Source: Endothia cerciana (Eukaryota; Ascomycota; Sordariomycetes; Diaporthales; Cryphonectriaceae). From it: 64,000 nucleotides of DNA. The notes below the pieces were generated by a model. It saw only the letters and a list, made by a program, of their open reading frames with translations. It was not told the origin of the DNA and ran no database searches. How positions within the stretch are numbered: position 1 is the first letter of the stretch; every line of letters starts with the position of its first letter. The DNA lies in contig JALRMH010000034.1 of the NCBI GenBank assembly GCA_026119935.1, forward strand, positions 353,702 to 417,701, in the 5' to 3' direction. Of the stretch, positions 46,014-56,920 are shown piece by piece. The position numbers and the translations under genes are program-made.

Positions 46014-46243
46014 AAGCAGGACCACACGGAAAGCCCTGGGCCGGGACTGTCTCGTGGTGACCCCCAAAAGTAAACGCCCGCATACTGTAGAATAGTCAAC
46101 AGCATATAGAGCAAACGACTCGAGCACGCCCTCCTACCCACGGCTATCAGCATTTGCCCAGCATGAGCCTCCTCCTCTCTCTCCCCCCTCCCCTCTTCGC
46201 TGTGCCTACCTGTGTTGCTCGCTCGCCGTTGCTCGCCACGTTC

Positions 46244-46613
46244 TCACATGACGGCGCACTTCACATCGAAGCCGGGATCTTTCTTGCTGGGTCCGAGTCC
46301 CACTCTGAAGCCATTGGTCTCTTTGATGATCATACCTATAGTTGCTGCTGTCAACAAGGTCTTAACCCAGGCTTTACCCATTTACGCCAGTCTCTGCTCC
46401 AGGGGAATACTCACGGACAAAGTTCCTATCGTAACATCCACACAGGTCGTGTACTGGACACTGGAGGCCCTCGTACTCCTCTGGTGGGTGTTTGACACCT
46501 GACTTGCCAAACTGCTTGCACTGACTGAATCCAACGTTGGGCATACACTGTTTGCGGATTTGTAGCCAACGGCATCGGCACCGCGGGTTCTCGTAGATGA
46601 CGACCTGACACAT
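46244..46613 (-). CDS. Small cysteine-rich protein, unknown function
   Basis: Two exons, 46613-46415 and 46335-46244, with a GTGAGT...TAG intron; 96 aa. The second exon restores a clean frame and stop (TGA at 46244-46246), which supports the splice. The product begins MCQVVIYENPRCRCRW and has nine Cys (2, 12, 14, 23, 32, 52, 58, 60, 93), including C-x-C and C-x5-C-x-C groups that could bind zinc. No signal peptide, so secretion is not suggested. The frame stays open upstream to Met codons at 46666 and 46703, but those would add a very basic tail; MC at 46613 is preferred. I do not recognise a named family. Compare the small Cys protein at 48605-49033, which also starts MC with the next Cys at residue 12. 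Confidence 0.65.
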
Positions 46614-47092
46614 CTCTCCTGTAAACTTTTTTCTTCTTTTTGCCTTCTCTTTCTTTTTATCTTCATTCCTTTCTTCTTCGGGAATATCCGGGTTTGACAA
46701 CAATCGTTGGCTGGGCAGTTCAGAATCGAGATTGCATGGTAGGTTGAGTTGAGATCGGCCTTGGGAGAAACGGAAGCTACGACAGCGTCAACTCCCGCTG
46801 GCGAAGCGGCCCTTTTTAACCTCCCTGCTTCCCGACCTCCTCTTTTCTTGGCAAAACCTCCAACTCACCTAGTTTGATGAAGCATCTACTTGCAACACGC
46901 CCCCGCCTTGTCAGAGTGACTGCGAGACTCCCTGAGCATCAGCAAACTAACACCCTCCACCTCCTACCGCCCATCCCCGACCTGTTAGTTAGTCCGCACC
47001 AGCCTTAGCCGCTCAGACCGGGAGCCTCACCTTCCTTCGGCAGCCCTTTGGGGGCCAGTCACTCACACTGGCCTTGTCGCTGGCTACTCACC
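46614..47092. promoter_or_regulatory. Divergent promoter region between the small Cys gene and the HAD gene
   Basis: 479 bp between start codons facing away from each other. It includes a T/C-rich stretch at 46620-46680. No box was assigned. Confidence 0.5.
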
Positions 47093-48013
47093 ATGTCTCA
47101 ACCAGCCCCCATCTCGCTCACCCGTCCATTTTCGAGATCCCACGCGCCCTTCCAAGTGGTCCTAGACTTCGACGGCACCATCACCCAGAATGACACCATT
47201 GGTAACATCACAAAGGCTGCGCTGGAATGGCGGAGAGGCCCTGAGGGCGGCGGGATAGACCTTACGGCAGAATGGCAGGGCATCGTAAACCTCTATGTTC
47301 AGGATTTAGCCGCCTATGATGGCTTGCGACCCCACGAGGAGCAGCGCACGACTATTGGACAAGAGTTGGCATATCTGCACGGTCGCAGAGCCGTGGAACA
47401 GGCCTCTCTCCGCCGGGTCAAGGAGTCGCGCATCTTTAAGGATTTTACTGGGCAGGATCAGCTCTTCGAGGCAGGGCGGCGGGACAGAGTGATCGGGGCC
47501 ACGAACATTCGACATGGTTTTTCCGAGTGGATTAAGGCTCTCAAGGAGGAAACCGACCCGGCGCCCAGCATCCATATTGTGTCGGTAAACTTCTCCGCCT
47601 CCTACATCAGGGGGTTCCTCCAACCCTGGCTACAGCATATCTCATCGGTTATCGCCAATGAAGTCCAACGGGATGGTAGCATCAGTGCAACACTCGATGT
47701 CTCGATCCCCATTCTTCCTGAGGACTCGGGTGCCTTCACGACGTCTCAGGATAAACTGGCGGCAACGAAACATCTATCCGCGAAACCACTTGGCCCAATT
47801 AGATCCTATCTTGGGGACTCCACCACCGATCTTGAATGTTTGATCGAGTATGGGGGCTACGCCTTGGACCCCGACGGGGCAGGCAAACTCGTGAGGACCT
47901 TGCGCAGACTCGGCTACCCTGTACCTCACACCTCAGAATGTACCTCCATGATCACGGGATATCGTATTTGTTGGGCGCGCAACTTCCACGAGATCCTCCA
48001 ATCACGCCCCTGA
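47093..48013 (+). CDS. HAD-superfamily phosphatase-like protein
   Basis: Predicted hydrolase of the haloacid dehalogenase superfamily, phosphoserine-phosphatase-like; substrate unknown. Resembles the yeast CTO1 (YCR015C) type. Single exon, 306 aa, start ATG at 47093 after a GGCTACTCACC context. HAD motif I is VVLDFDGTITQNDT, with the nucleophile Asp and the second Asp two residues on. Motif II is in HIVSVNFSASYI (Ser after VN). A Lys for motif III is probably in DKLAATKHLS. Motif IV is YLGDSTTDLECLI, with the acidic pair. The cap region between motifs I and II is long, about 130 residues (RFKD-type helices). The C-terminus ends RNFHEILQSRP. No signal peptide. Confidence 0.85.
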   Translation: MSQPAPISLTRPFSRSHAPFQVVLDFDGTITQNDTIGNITKAALEWRRGPEGGGIDLTAEWQGIVNLYVQDLAAYDGLRPHEEQRTTIGQELAYLHGRRAVEQASLRRVKESRIFKDFTGQDQLFEAGRRDRVIGATNIRHGFSEWIKALKEETDPAPSIHIVSVNFSASYIRGFLQPWLQHISSVIANEVQRDGSISATLDVSIPILPEDSGAFTTSQDKLAATKHLSAKPLGPIRSYLGDSTTDLECLIEYGGYALDPDGAGKLVRTLRRLGYPVPHTSECTSMITGYRICWARNFHEILQSRP

Positions 48014-48604
48014 GGCTTCAAGCCAAAACCTCTGCAGGAACCGTCAAACGGACACATAGCCCGGGGTCGAATGTCTCCCAAGGGATGGAAGGATGGCTCG
48101 CACGGAACCTGATATCGTTCGTCAGCAGTACCCTCAAGCTGAGGCTTCAAGGCCGTTAGCGCCTTTGCCAACTCTTCCGGCTCTACATGGACAAATCTTC
48201 GAAGGTCGGTGAAAGATGAGTCGTCATTAGAGCAGACTCGCGTATCTTGGCCAGCTCCTAGATACTGGACCTGCGGATGAGCACCTCCAGGAGATTAGAG
48301 CGCAGCATGGTCTAACAGAGGTGCCTAGTTGGCCTTTGTTGGTCGACAGGTGCCTTACATGATGGAACAAATCCAATTTGGTCAGCACAGACATCAGCCT
48401 TCGCAAGAAAGAGTGCCTGGCAGACAAAGATCACGGTGTGTATCATGATGCATGGAGCCCCGGTCTCCGCCCGGGCGGTTTGCCTTTGAGCACTATAATT
48501 ACATATCATCTACGCACACACTCCCAACAAAATGCTATATCTCCCAAGGACATCATCTTCCCCCCCCCCCCCCAACTCAGCGACCATACGTCATACGAGC
48601 CAAG
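48014..48604. other. Intergenic region between HAD gene and second small Cys gene
   Basis: 591 bp, same-strand neighbours. It contains a C14 tract at 48560-48573, 32 bp before the small Cys gene's start codon. No gene seen. Confidence 0.55.
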
Positions 48605-49033
48605 ATGTGCTTTTTCAAGCGCATTGTCTACGACAGCTGCTCCCATTCTCAGTTTTTGGGCCCTGATCCGGTAGGCAAGTGCTATCTTCAACTTGCCTAT
48701 GCGTTTGGCGAGACCGACATACCGTGCGGAAAGCTGTGGTTACACAATTATGTTTCAATCAAGGTCGATGGATCGTGTAAAAACTGCGACACAAAAATAA
48801 CAAAGGCGCCTGGTGCGCTGATGAAGACCGAGCGTCAGCTTGCACTGGCAAATTTGAAATTAAAGACCGTAGGCACAAGGGACAAGGACGGTGAGGCAAG
48901 AGAAGGACAGGCTGATCATGAGGTCTTAAGCCCAGTGTCTCTGAAGCTCACCTTCGCCGTACCGGAAATGACAGCATCTCCACGCTCTATTATTGCTGTG
49001 GCCAAGTCGAAGAGGGATATGGCAGAAGAGTGA
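48605..49033 (+). CDS. Small cysteine-containing protein, unknown function
   Basis: Single exon of 142 aa, start MCFFKRIVYDSCSHSQFLG, stop TGA at 49031-49033. Six Cys lie in the N-terminal half (2, 12, 26, 41, 58, 61), the last pair as C-x2-C (GSCKNCDTKI), which suggests metal binding. The C-terminal half is charged (TRDKDGEAREGQADHE) and without Cys. No signal peptide or membrane span. No family recognised. The MC-x9-C start matches the minus-strand protein at 46244-46613. Confidence 0.6.
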   Translation: MCFFKRIVYDSCSHSQFLGPDPVGKCYLQLAYAFGETDIPCGKLWLHNYVSIKVDGSCKNCDTKITKAPGALMKTERQLALANLKLKTVGTRDKDGEAREGQADHEVLSPVSLKLTFAVPEMTASPRSIIAVAKSKRDMAEE

Positions 49034-49801
49034 CGAATGGGCTGGTTTCCCTCGGTGGACTCTTCAGCCGCTGGCCTGAAAGTACGTGCCGTCTCTCGCT
49101 ACAACAGGAATGCTCTTCTTCCACATCACATGTTGTGCATTACACAGAAGAAATCCCTGGGACAGGTTGGGCTGTGGTGTGCTACAGGCCTGAGACAAGC
49201 TTGATGAGGCCAGCAAGACTTGCTAAAGTAACGACATACATCCTCCCTGGGTATGGATGCTCTGCCTGAACTCCATACCTAGGCCATTCACGAGTCCTCT
49301 TATTACACTAGTAGGAGTTCAATCGCGATGTGGAGTCAGATTTTCAAACATGGCTCCTTCGATTCTTAGGGAGAGGTGCGGACACTCTAAGACTGTCCAC
49401 AGACGCCCGCAGGCAACGTCTTCTAGCCGCAAAGTCGCAGTCGAACTCGCGGCCTCTACAAACCTCGCGGTCAACGCCTGCGAGGGGTGGGACAGACCAC
49501 TACACTACAGCCAGATTCCCAGTGGGCGATAATGTCTAAATCGCTCTCGCTGATGCGCTCGATGTGTCTGGTCGCTCTTAACGCCTTTCTTGCGCAGTTG
49601 TTTGGTTTTTGGTGGTTTTTGTGCGGAGGAGAGGAAAGGGGTCACCCAGCTTGGAAGAGATCGCACGATATATTCCGTTCCAAGTAAAGCATGGATAATG
49701 CATTGCACGCAATGAAAGTATAGCGGGGGAACTAGAACTGTATGGTATTTTGATGGGTTCCGAATGGTCATGCATCTGATGAGACCGTCTGTGTACTAGT
49801 C
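49034..49801. other. Convergent intergenic region
   Basis: 768 bp between the stops of the small Cys gene (+) and the prolyl dihydroxylase gene (-). No supported gene. Confidence 0.55.
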
Positions 49802-51827
49802 TTAATAACCAGAGCCCGAGTCGTTTCCATCGTCCGAGAAGCCCTGAAACACCTCTTCAGACTCTTCCTCGAGATTGACACCATTCGCCTCCACGCCCTC
49901 GCTATCTTGCTCGTCATCGTCCTGCTCCTCGATGTCAAATGTAGCTGATATGTCCCAACGGTCTCCCTTGGCTTTCCGACTCACGTACTTCACGAATCGC
50001 AACGTGTTACTATCCCTCAGCACGATAGTCAGCTTGTTCCAGGCCGCAGCCTGGAAGAACAGGATGTTGTCGTCGTCAGCCGACGACTTGTAGATGGCGG
50101 CATCCTCGTCGTCACCGTCGTCACCAGCCATGTACACCTCATGACCTCCAACCTCTTCTGGTTCTTCATTCTCTTTCTCTTGCCCGCCTGGTGCTCCATT
50201 CTTGCTCTTGCCCTTCGACCTTGACTTAGACTGGCGACCTTTGGTCTTGCCATTCTGCTCGGCCGCGACGTCCCCCTCGCCTCCACCCTCCTCCTCCTCA
50301 TCACCCCAGCCTGGAGTCGGAGTGAGGCCTAGATTCAACTCGAGGCGCGGCTTGCCCTCATAGCCGGTAGCCAGCGTGTAATCGAGGCCTCGGCGGAAGC
50401 GGCGGGCAAGTATGTCGTGGCCTTCGATGGCGCAGTCGGTGGCCATGGCCAGCCACGCCCTGAACTGTGGGCTGGGTAGGAGCTCTTCAGCGAGCTCCTT
50501 GATCGGAGAGTCCTCCTCGTCGCTCTGTCCAGGCTGGAGGTACAGGAAGCGGTGTTTGTGTGGGGGCCTCGCGACCTTCCACGCCGTCTGCTTCTCGATC
50601 TTGTCGCTTTCTTCCGGCAGCACATCCGCTTCCTTGTTGGTGACATAATCTCGGAGCCTAGTGGAGAATTTCCTATTTAGGATGTTGGACACGGCGATGG
50701 AGGAGTTTTCGTCAAAGTGCTCCTGCATCTGTTCGAGGGTGTCCGGTGTCAGGTAGGTCGGGGAAAGATATTTGAGCAGGAACTCGATATCGGTCTCCTC
50801 GAACTCGGCGAATGGCCTAGGACGCCCGACGCGGATGGTGCTGGCCCGAGGCTTGTCGTGCTGGTCCGGGTTGCCCTGGAGCTGCATCAGGCCGCTGTTC
50901 TTGACCTGCGCCTCCTCGGCACCCTCGACATACCCTTCCTCGCCAACCTGTGGGATGTGGAACCACCCACTGACAGCCATCCGCACACGCCCGCCGTCCC
51001 TCTCCAGCTGATCCTCCGTGTCTGCACGGTAGACCTCCTCGACGTCATGGAAGCTCTCACCCGGCTGGACGGCGAAGAAGCTGAGCTGATTCCAGGCGGG
51101 CGGGATGACCTTGACGACATCGGGCCCTGGGGTCTTGGCAACAGCACCATCGCTGCCCTTGCGATCGAGGACGGGGAAGAGGCGCAGGGCACCACCCCAT
51201 TCGGGCTGCCATGGCTTGTCCGGGTCGGTCAGGTAGAGGATGTAGCTGACCTTCCGGCTGCCAATGACGTCGTCGTGGCAGAGGAGGTAGCATCCCGGCG
51301 TGTAGACATTGATGGCCATGTCGGTCTTCCGGCCGCTCAGGGCTCCACAGCCGGTGATGTGGGAGACATAGTTGCGGAAGGCCTGGGAGTAGATGGCGTC
51401 GCGCAAGGCCAGGAGGCTGGGGAGCTTGGCAAGGGCCTCGTCGTCCAGGCCGTCGAGGTTGGCCAGGTCTCCCGACTGGTGGATCTTGTAGATGTCGGTC
51501 TCCTTCGGGGTGAAGCTAACGTTGTCCTTGATCTCGTGGCGGACATTCCGCAGCAGGGAGTCGTCGATCAGACCGCTGATGACGCTGTGCTTGTAGGGGG
51601 AGGACTCTGCATATTCGGTGGTGTATGTGTTCAGCACCTCCTGGGCGAACAACCCTTTGCGGAACCTAGCTCTGGCTTCCTCATCTGTGAGAGCTGCAGC
51701 GAGGCAGGATGATGTCAGGAGAATGTCGTCTGAGCAAGGAGCTGGGGCGCGTCGAGGACTGACAGGTCTTTGAGCGTTTCGTGACCGGCTTCTTGGGCCC
51801 TAGCTGATTGTCTGCCTTGCGCTTCAT
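49802..51827 (-). CDS. tpa1: Prolyl 3,4-dihydroxylase TPA1/OFD1-like
   Basis: Fe(II)/2-oxoglutarate-dependent dioxygenase; the yeast and fission yeast members hydroxylate a ribosomal protein (uS12) proline and affect translation termination and hypoxia signalling. Exons 51827-51764 and 51684-49802; intron 79 nt; 648 aa. Exon 1 (MKRKADNQLGPKKPVTKRSK) is basic, nuclear-like. Exon 2 has the first double-stranded beta-helix domain. Metal ligands are the His and second Asp of LLCHDDVIGS and the His of GESFHDVEEVY. The 2-oxoglutarate Arg is probably in VRMAVSGWFH. A non-catalytic second domain follows, interrupted by a low-complexity Gly/Lys/Glu insert (GKTKGRQSKSRSKGKSKNG). The C-terminus is very acidic. 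Shares an upstream region with the DHDPS-like gene. Confidence 0.92.
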
Positions 51828-52493
51828 GTTGTGCGCTTGGTCGGTGGGCGCGCCTGAGAAGGAAGAGAGGGCGTTGAAAAGCAGGGTGACGGGACAACCT
51901 CAACAACGTAGAGAAGAAGCAGAAAAGGAGGGCCGAGGGAGGCAGAGGGGAAGAAAGGAAGAAACAAAAGAAAAAAGTAGTGGAAGGGGATGGGCTGATC
52001 AGCTCAGGTTGATGGGACCATTCCATGTCAAACAGACGGCAGAATCCATCCGTCTCTTTTTTGCTGCAAACAATTGTACTGCATTTGGCTCACCGCGCTA
52101 GGTGCGCGGTACCGCAGTGCGTGCGTAGACGGGGTGCCAGCCCGCTGGTCTACAGCAGAGAAGCCTCCGTCTCTCGTGCTGGGCAGCTGCTGCGAGTACT
52201 ATTAGTCATCTCACCCTCCGGCGGCTCCCATCCGGTCTCGGTGACTGATCGGCTCCGCGATCCGCGATCGGGCTGGTCCCCCGGCAACCCCCTCCCCGGC
52301 GCCTGGCCCGGCCCCCGGCAATCCACGTCTCTTCACCGGGCGTCGCGCGCAGGAGGCCAGGTCCTTACATGGCAGAGACAATCCCGTCCCCGTGAAGCCT
52401 TGTGCCCTGTCCCCAACAGCTTCGGCCTCTGTACCTATAAGCATAACCGTCTACGCCTACAAGCACACACACGCACCCCTCGTCACCATCGCC
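51828..52493. promoter_or_regulatory. Divergent promoter region between TPA1-like and aldolase genes
   Basis: 666 bp between start codons facing away from each other. It is purine-rich near 51900-51990. No box assigned. Confidence 0.5.
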
Positions 52494-53527
52494 ATGGCAC
52501 CCTCAACAGTACCTCCTTCCGGCGTCTGGTGCCCTGCAGTCACCATGTTCGACCCTGACACGGACACGCTGGATCTCGAAAGCCAGGCCAAGTACTACGC
52601 CTACCTCTCCAGGTCTGGCCTGGCGGGCCTCGTCATCTTGGGCACCAATGCCGAGGCCTTTCTTCTGACCCGAGAAGAACGCAAGGGCATGTGTGACCTT
52701 TCCATATCTCGAGACATGTTCCTCCCCCGGCTCCGGGCCGATTACTGATTCTCGAATGTCATCCAGCCCTGATAGCCACCGCCCGCACGGCCTGCGGGCC
52801 AGACTTCCCACTCATGGCCGGCGTGGGAGCTCATTCCACCAGACAGGTGCTCGAGTTTATCGAGGATGCAGCCGCCGCTGGCGCCAACTATGTCCTGTGT
52901 CTGCCTCCGGGCTACTTTGGCAAGGCTACCACCCCTGCCGTCATCAACCGCTTCTTTGACGACGTGGCAGCCAGCAGCTCTCTACCCATCGTCATCTACA
53001 ACTTTCCCGGAGTCTGCAACGGCGTTGATCTGGACTCGGCCACCATCACACAACTAGCTAACAAGCATTCCAACATCGTTGGCGTGAAGCTCACTTGCGG
53101 CTCGGTGGCCAAGATCGTGCGCCTGGCTGCTGTATTGCCGCGTGATCGATTTGCCACCTTCGGAGGCCAGTCGGACTTCCTCCTAGGCGGCCTCGCCAGC
53201 GGTTCTACCGGCTGCATTGCCGCGTTTGCGAATGTCTTCCCCAAGTCTCTCTCAAAGATATACAGGCTCTGGGAGGATGGCAAGACGAAGGAGGCCCTCG
53301 AGCTGCACCAAAAGGCCGCGCTGGCCGAGCAGCCCTGCAAGAGTGGCATTGCTGCCACCAAATATGCAGCTGCCATCTTCTCGGCCAAAGAAGCTGGAGT
53401 GAAGGATGCGGTCAACAAGATGAAGCCGCGTAGGCCATACTTGGAGCCGTCAGACGACGCTAAAAAAGTGGTGGAGGTTACAATGGCGGAGATGGCCTCC
53501 ATCGAAGGTGGAATTCAACTACCTTAG
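52494..53527 (+). CDS. DHDPS/NAL-family aldolase
   Basis: Class I aldolase or dihydrodipicolinate-synthase-like lyase; fungal members include L-threo-3-deoxy-hexulosonate aldolase and 4-hydroxy-2-oxoglutarate aldolase. Substrate not determined here. Exons 52494-52686 and 52767-53527, 317 aa with the GC-AG intron reading (see findings). Seen motifs are LVILGTNAEAFLLT (substrate-binding GTxxE), the catalytic Tyr in PIVIYNFPG, and the Schiff-base Lys in VGVKLTCGSVAK. FGGQSDFLLGGLASGSTGCI is the usual glycine-rich back wall. Length and fold order are normal for the family. This is the last intact gene before the AT-rich, transposon-filled DNA, with its stop about 0.4 kb from the first LTR-like sequence. 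Confidence 0.88.
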
Positions 53528-53922
53528 AGGCTGAACAACTTGATTGCCGCTGTGGTAAGCAAGTGTCTGTTTCCACTTGATCTCTGCAAAGCCTCGAAAC
53601 TGCAAGCAAGATCATATATAAACTTCAGGTACTTAAGAAACTAGCTATTTCTCAACTACATTCTGTCACTTGCATCATGTTACATGCTAGCCCTGGAAAG
53701 GCTTCGGCAGCAAGAACGAAACTATAACCACCGTCACAACGAAGGTTTATAGCTGCTCCAGAGGAACAATTACTAAGGCAGCAGGTAGGGAGTAAGTTGT
53801 TTTGGTTCAGGTTCTATCCATTATATTAGGTATTATCTGTCTATCAAAAAATAAAAATAAAAATAAGCAGGAGCTGTAACAAATAGATATCTGTTATAAA
53901 ACTGTTATAACCTATCGAATAT
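53528..53922. other. Transition from gene-rich to AT-rich DNA
   Basis: 3' flank of the aldolase gene. GC falls quickly past about 53,800. It ends with a short copy (about 53,903-53,922) of the start of the LTR seen at 54,608. No gene. Confidence 0.55.
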
Positions 53923-54248
53923 TGTAATGAGCACTGCAGCAATCCGGAGATTCCAAAGTATCTCAAAGAGTTTATACTAACAAGAGCAGTGCCAAGTACA
54001 GGCCTTGAATATAGAAATATAACTAAAGTCTGAATACAAGTGTTCACTACTGTCAGCAAAGCCTTCAGATCAGAATCACACAAGTCAGCTTGTCAAGTGC
54101 CCCAGGCTAAAAGCTCTGTATTGCAATGCAATAACTAACGCTTAAGGTCTAAGCCTAAGGTCCTAAGCCTAAAACTAGTAGGCTTTCCTTTTGTATAGAT
54201 AGCTGGCCCTGGCTAGCCCCTAACCCTTGGCCCTGCCACCTTATAACA
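53923..54248 (-). mobile_element. Inverted LTR-like fragment related to the element at 54,608
   Basis: On the minus strand it begins TGTTATAAGG and ends ATTACA. Its 3' part resembles the 3' part of the LTR at 54,608-55,076 (shared stretches around GTGAACACTTG, TATTTCTATATTCA, CTGCTCTTGTTAGTATAAAC and CCGGATT). The 5' parts differ, so this is a related, not identical, LTR. No target duplication was found. Confidence 0.6.
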
Positions 54249-54343
54249 CCTGCTACTCGTGACAATTATCTCCCCCTCTATGCGATTCGCCTTCGAATCG
54301 GATCCGGAGCCCTCTCGATTCGCCCTCAAATCAAACCCGTACA

Positions 54344-54545
54344 ACAGTTTCCTAAGCACTGGACAGCCTTCAGATCAACAGTTTCCTAAGCACTAGACAG
54401 TTTCAACAGCTTTCTAGGCGCTAGACAGCCTTCTGATCAATAGTTTCCTAAGTACTAGACAGCCTTCTCAGATCAACAGCTTCCTAAGCACTAGACAGCT
54501 TTCTTAGATTAACAGTTTCCCAAGCACTAGACAGCCTTCTAATCA
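54344..54545. repeat. Tandem repeat of about 34 bp, six copies
   Basis: Six degenerate units of 28-36 bp, with a shared core of cagtttcctaagcactagac then agccttctgatc. It lies between the inverted LTR fragment and the first element copy, in DNA that is otherwise unassigned (54,249-54,607). Confidence 0.85.
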
Positions 54546-54607
54546 CTTTTCCTAATATTATTATAAAATATAGCCTTGCTTGTTATAAATCTAGCACTTT
54601 ATCTCTA

Positions 54608-55076
54608 TGTTATAACCCATCCAACATGCAGGTCGCGACAACAGGTGCAGCAAGCAAAGACCACCTAGAGTAGACCCCCTAGGATAGAAGATTCAATACT
54701 TATCCTAGGAAGGACACGAGTTATAATTATATAACCCAGGGTTAGGGTTATATGCGATTATATTGGCTATAAGCATAGTCGATATATTCAGGAAACGACT
54801 ATATAGAATCAGCATATAGTCTAGATATTCGGACTTGAAGAGCAGGGTATATAGGAACAGGCATTTCTTATAGTTAGATAGATCTTATTAGTGCTCTTCA
54901 GTCGTCAATCTAAGTTCTAAGTACACATATACTTAGAAGCCTTAAAGGCAGTGAACACTTGCACACGTTACTTAGTGTATTTCTATATTCACAGGTTTCT
55001 ACTTTAACACTGCTCTTATTAGTATAAACCTAATTAGTACTTAAAGAATCCCCGGATTACTATAGTGCTTATTATA
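54608..55076 (+). repeat. LTR of copy 1
   Basis: 469 bp. It aligns by eye with the LTR at 57,150-57,625 along its whole length; most differences are transitions. The terminal CA appears changed to TA. Confidence 0.65.
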
Positions 55077-56920
55077 TTTTAACGACTCTTATTCAGGAAC
55101 AGTTCAGTATCAACCTCTTAGGCAATATAGAAATATAATAGCTCTAAGAACCTCCTCTTTATCCTTATGCAGCGTATAGCTAACTTTAGAGGAACTAGTT
55201 TAGCAAGTGATCTAGCTTACTTAGTATATTAAACAACTTCAGCTTTATCAACAGCAGTAAAAAGATATTATTTAGGCTTAGCAAGCCTAGATTTAGTATA
55301 GCACTTAGGCCCTTATTATAGTTAGTAATAAAAGCTATAAGATAGATAAGCTAGCTATATATAACGGCACCTAGAAGCTCCTTTAAGGATACCTTACCTA
55401 CTATAAGGCTTACTTTTTGTATAATGCTTTTTAATTCACTATAGAATCAGAGAAGGTTATCTTTACTAGAACTCGCTTTAAGAAGGACGCTCTTATCTAG
55501 TATAAACCTTCTCTCTACGACTATCTAGAACATGCTAACAACCTTAATACACGCGCTAAAAACACTAAGGAAATATTCAACTCCTTTACAGGCTTTAAGA
55601 AAGCCTTTAAAGAAACCTTTAGTAACTTTAATAAGAAACGTATAACAGCTTAATAGTTAATAGACCTTAAACAAACTAAATCAGCATCAGCCTATATAGT
55701 CTAGTTTAAACAACTTGTAGTACGACTCTTATAAGAAGATAAAAACCTTATAGAATACTATTATAAAGGACTTAAAGACGAAGTTAAAGATGAAATCTTT
55801 AAATAAGATTAGCTAGAGGATTTTATAATATTTATAAATACAGCTATTAAAATCAATAACTATCTCTATAAATAATAAATAGAGAAATTTAAAAAGGGAG
55901 GAAGCTAACTAATATAGCGCTTACTACTTAATATTAATAAGAAGTTCTAACTTAAGAATTAAAGTAAAACCTAGCGCTAGAGTATAGCATAGAGTAAGAG
56001 TATTTATATTAGACTAATAGAACTAAATATAGCAAACTATTAGTTTATAAAAAGACTAAGTAGTAGTATTAAGTACTTTAATTATAGAAAGTATAAGTAC
56101 TTTATAAGAGAATATAAATAATTTAAAAAGCTATAATAGTAACTAGTCTAAGAAGAATAATAAGTAAATATTCTCTAATAATAAGAACTTAATTATCTGA
56201 GTAAAAATATTTTACTAGAGTAAATATTAGATCCTGTTAATAACTATAGACGCTTTAACTAGATATTTTAATATAATAATAGATATTTAATATACTTCTT
56301 AGAGAAAGAAGGCTTAAGATAGTTTCTTAAAGTATTTAAGAAGGTATAATAACTAGTAATAAGCAGAAAAGGCTTGATCTATAATATAGTCTTAAGCGAT
56401 AACGACTTAGACTATTTTAGTATCTTTAAAAAGGAACTTAAAAGGAAGATTTAAAAACTTAAAGATAAAGACCTAGACTATATCTAACAGCCTATTATAA
56501 AGAACGCCTCTTATTCTAAGTAGTTATAGAAACTATAAAGGAAGAAACCCTTTAAGACTAACAACTAGACGAATTACTAGAATCTATTACTTCTAGAATA
56601 AAAGATAAAGATATTATAAGTAAGAAAAAACTTATAATCGAGACTCAGACTAAGAATAGATTACTCTAGAATTAAGAATTAAATATATAGTATACAGACT
56701 TAATCTTAGAGACCTCTTTACTATAGTACTTATTTAAAATATTAATACTAAATAGCTAGAAGATTTTAAAATCAGCTTAATTTATAGAAATTATTATAAA
56801 CTTATATAGATTTTATATATATATTATAGCTATAGGATATATTTTATAAAGAAAGTGAAATATAAGTAGTTTCTAGTTAAAGAGTAAGGCTAAATTATCT
56901 AGGTAGTTAAGGAACTCTAT
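54608..56920 (+). mobile_element. Degenerate LTR retrotransposon, copy 1 (gag-like, probably Ty3/gypsy-type)
   Basis: LTR-like sequence 54,608-55,076 (starts TGTTATAACC, ends ATTATA where copy 2 has ATTACA). Downstream comes a gag-like frame, roughly 55,300-55,870, broken mostly by TAG. Around 56,070-56,115 the frame has the spacing of a CCHC zinc knuckle, with Tyr at the Cys positions, as expected from G-to-A change. No recognisable reverse transcriptase follows before the next LTR, so the element is internally deleted or too decayed. The gypsy assignment rests on the gag pattern only and is tentative. Confidence 0.65.

Noticed and set aside
50717..51712. 331-codon plus-strand frame
   Set aside because: Antisense to the TPA1-like gene; no domain.
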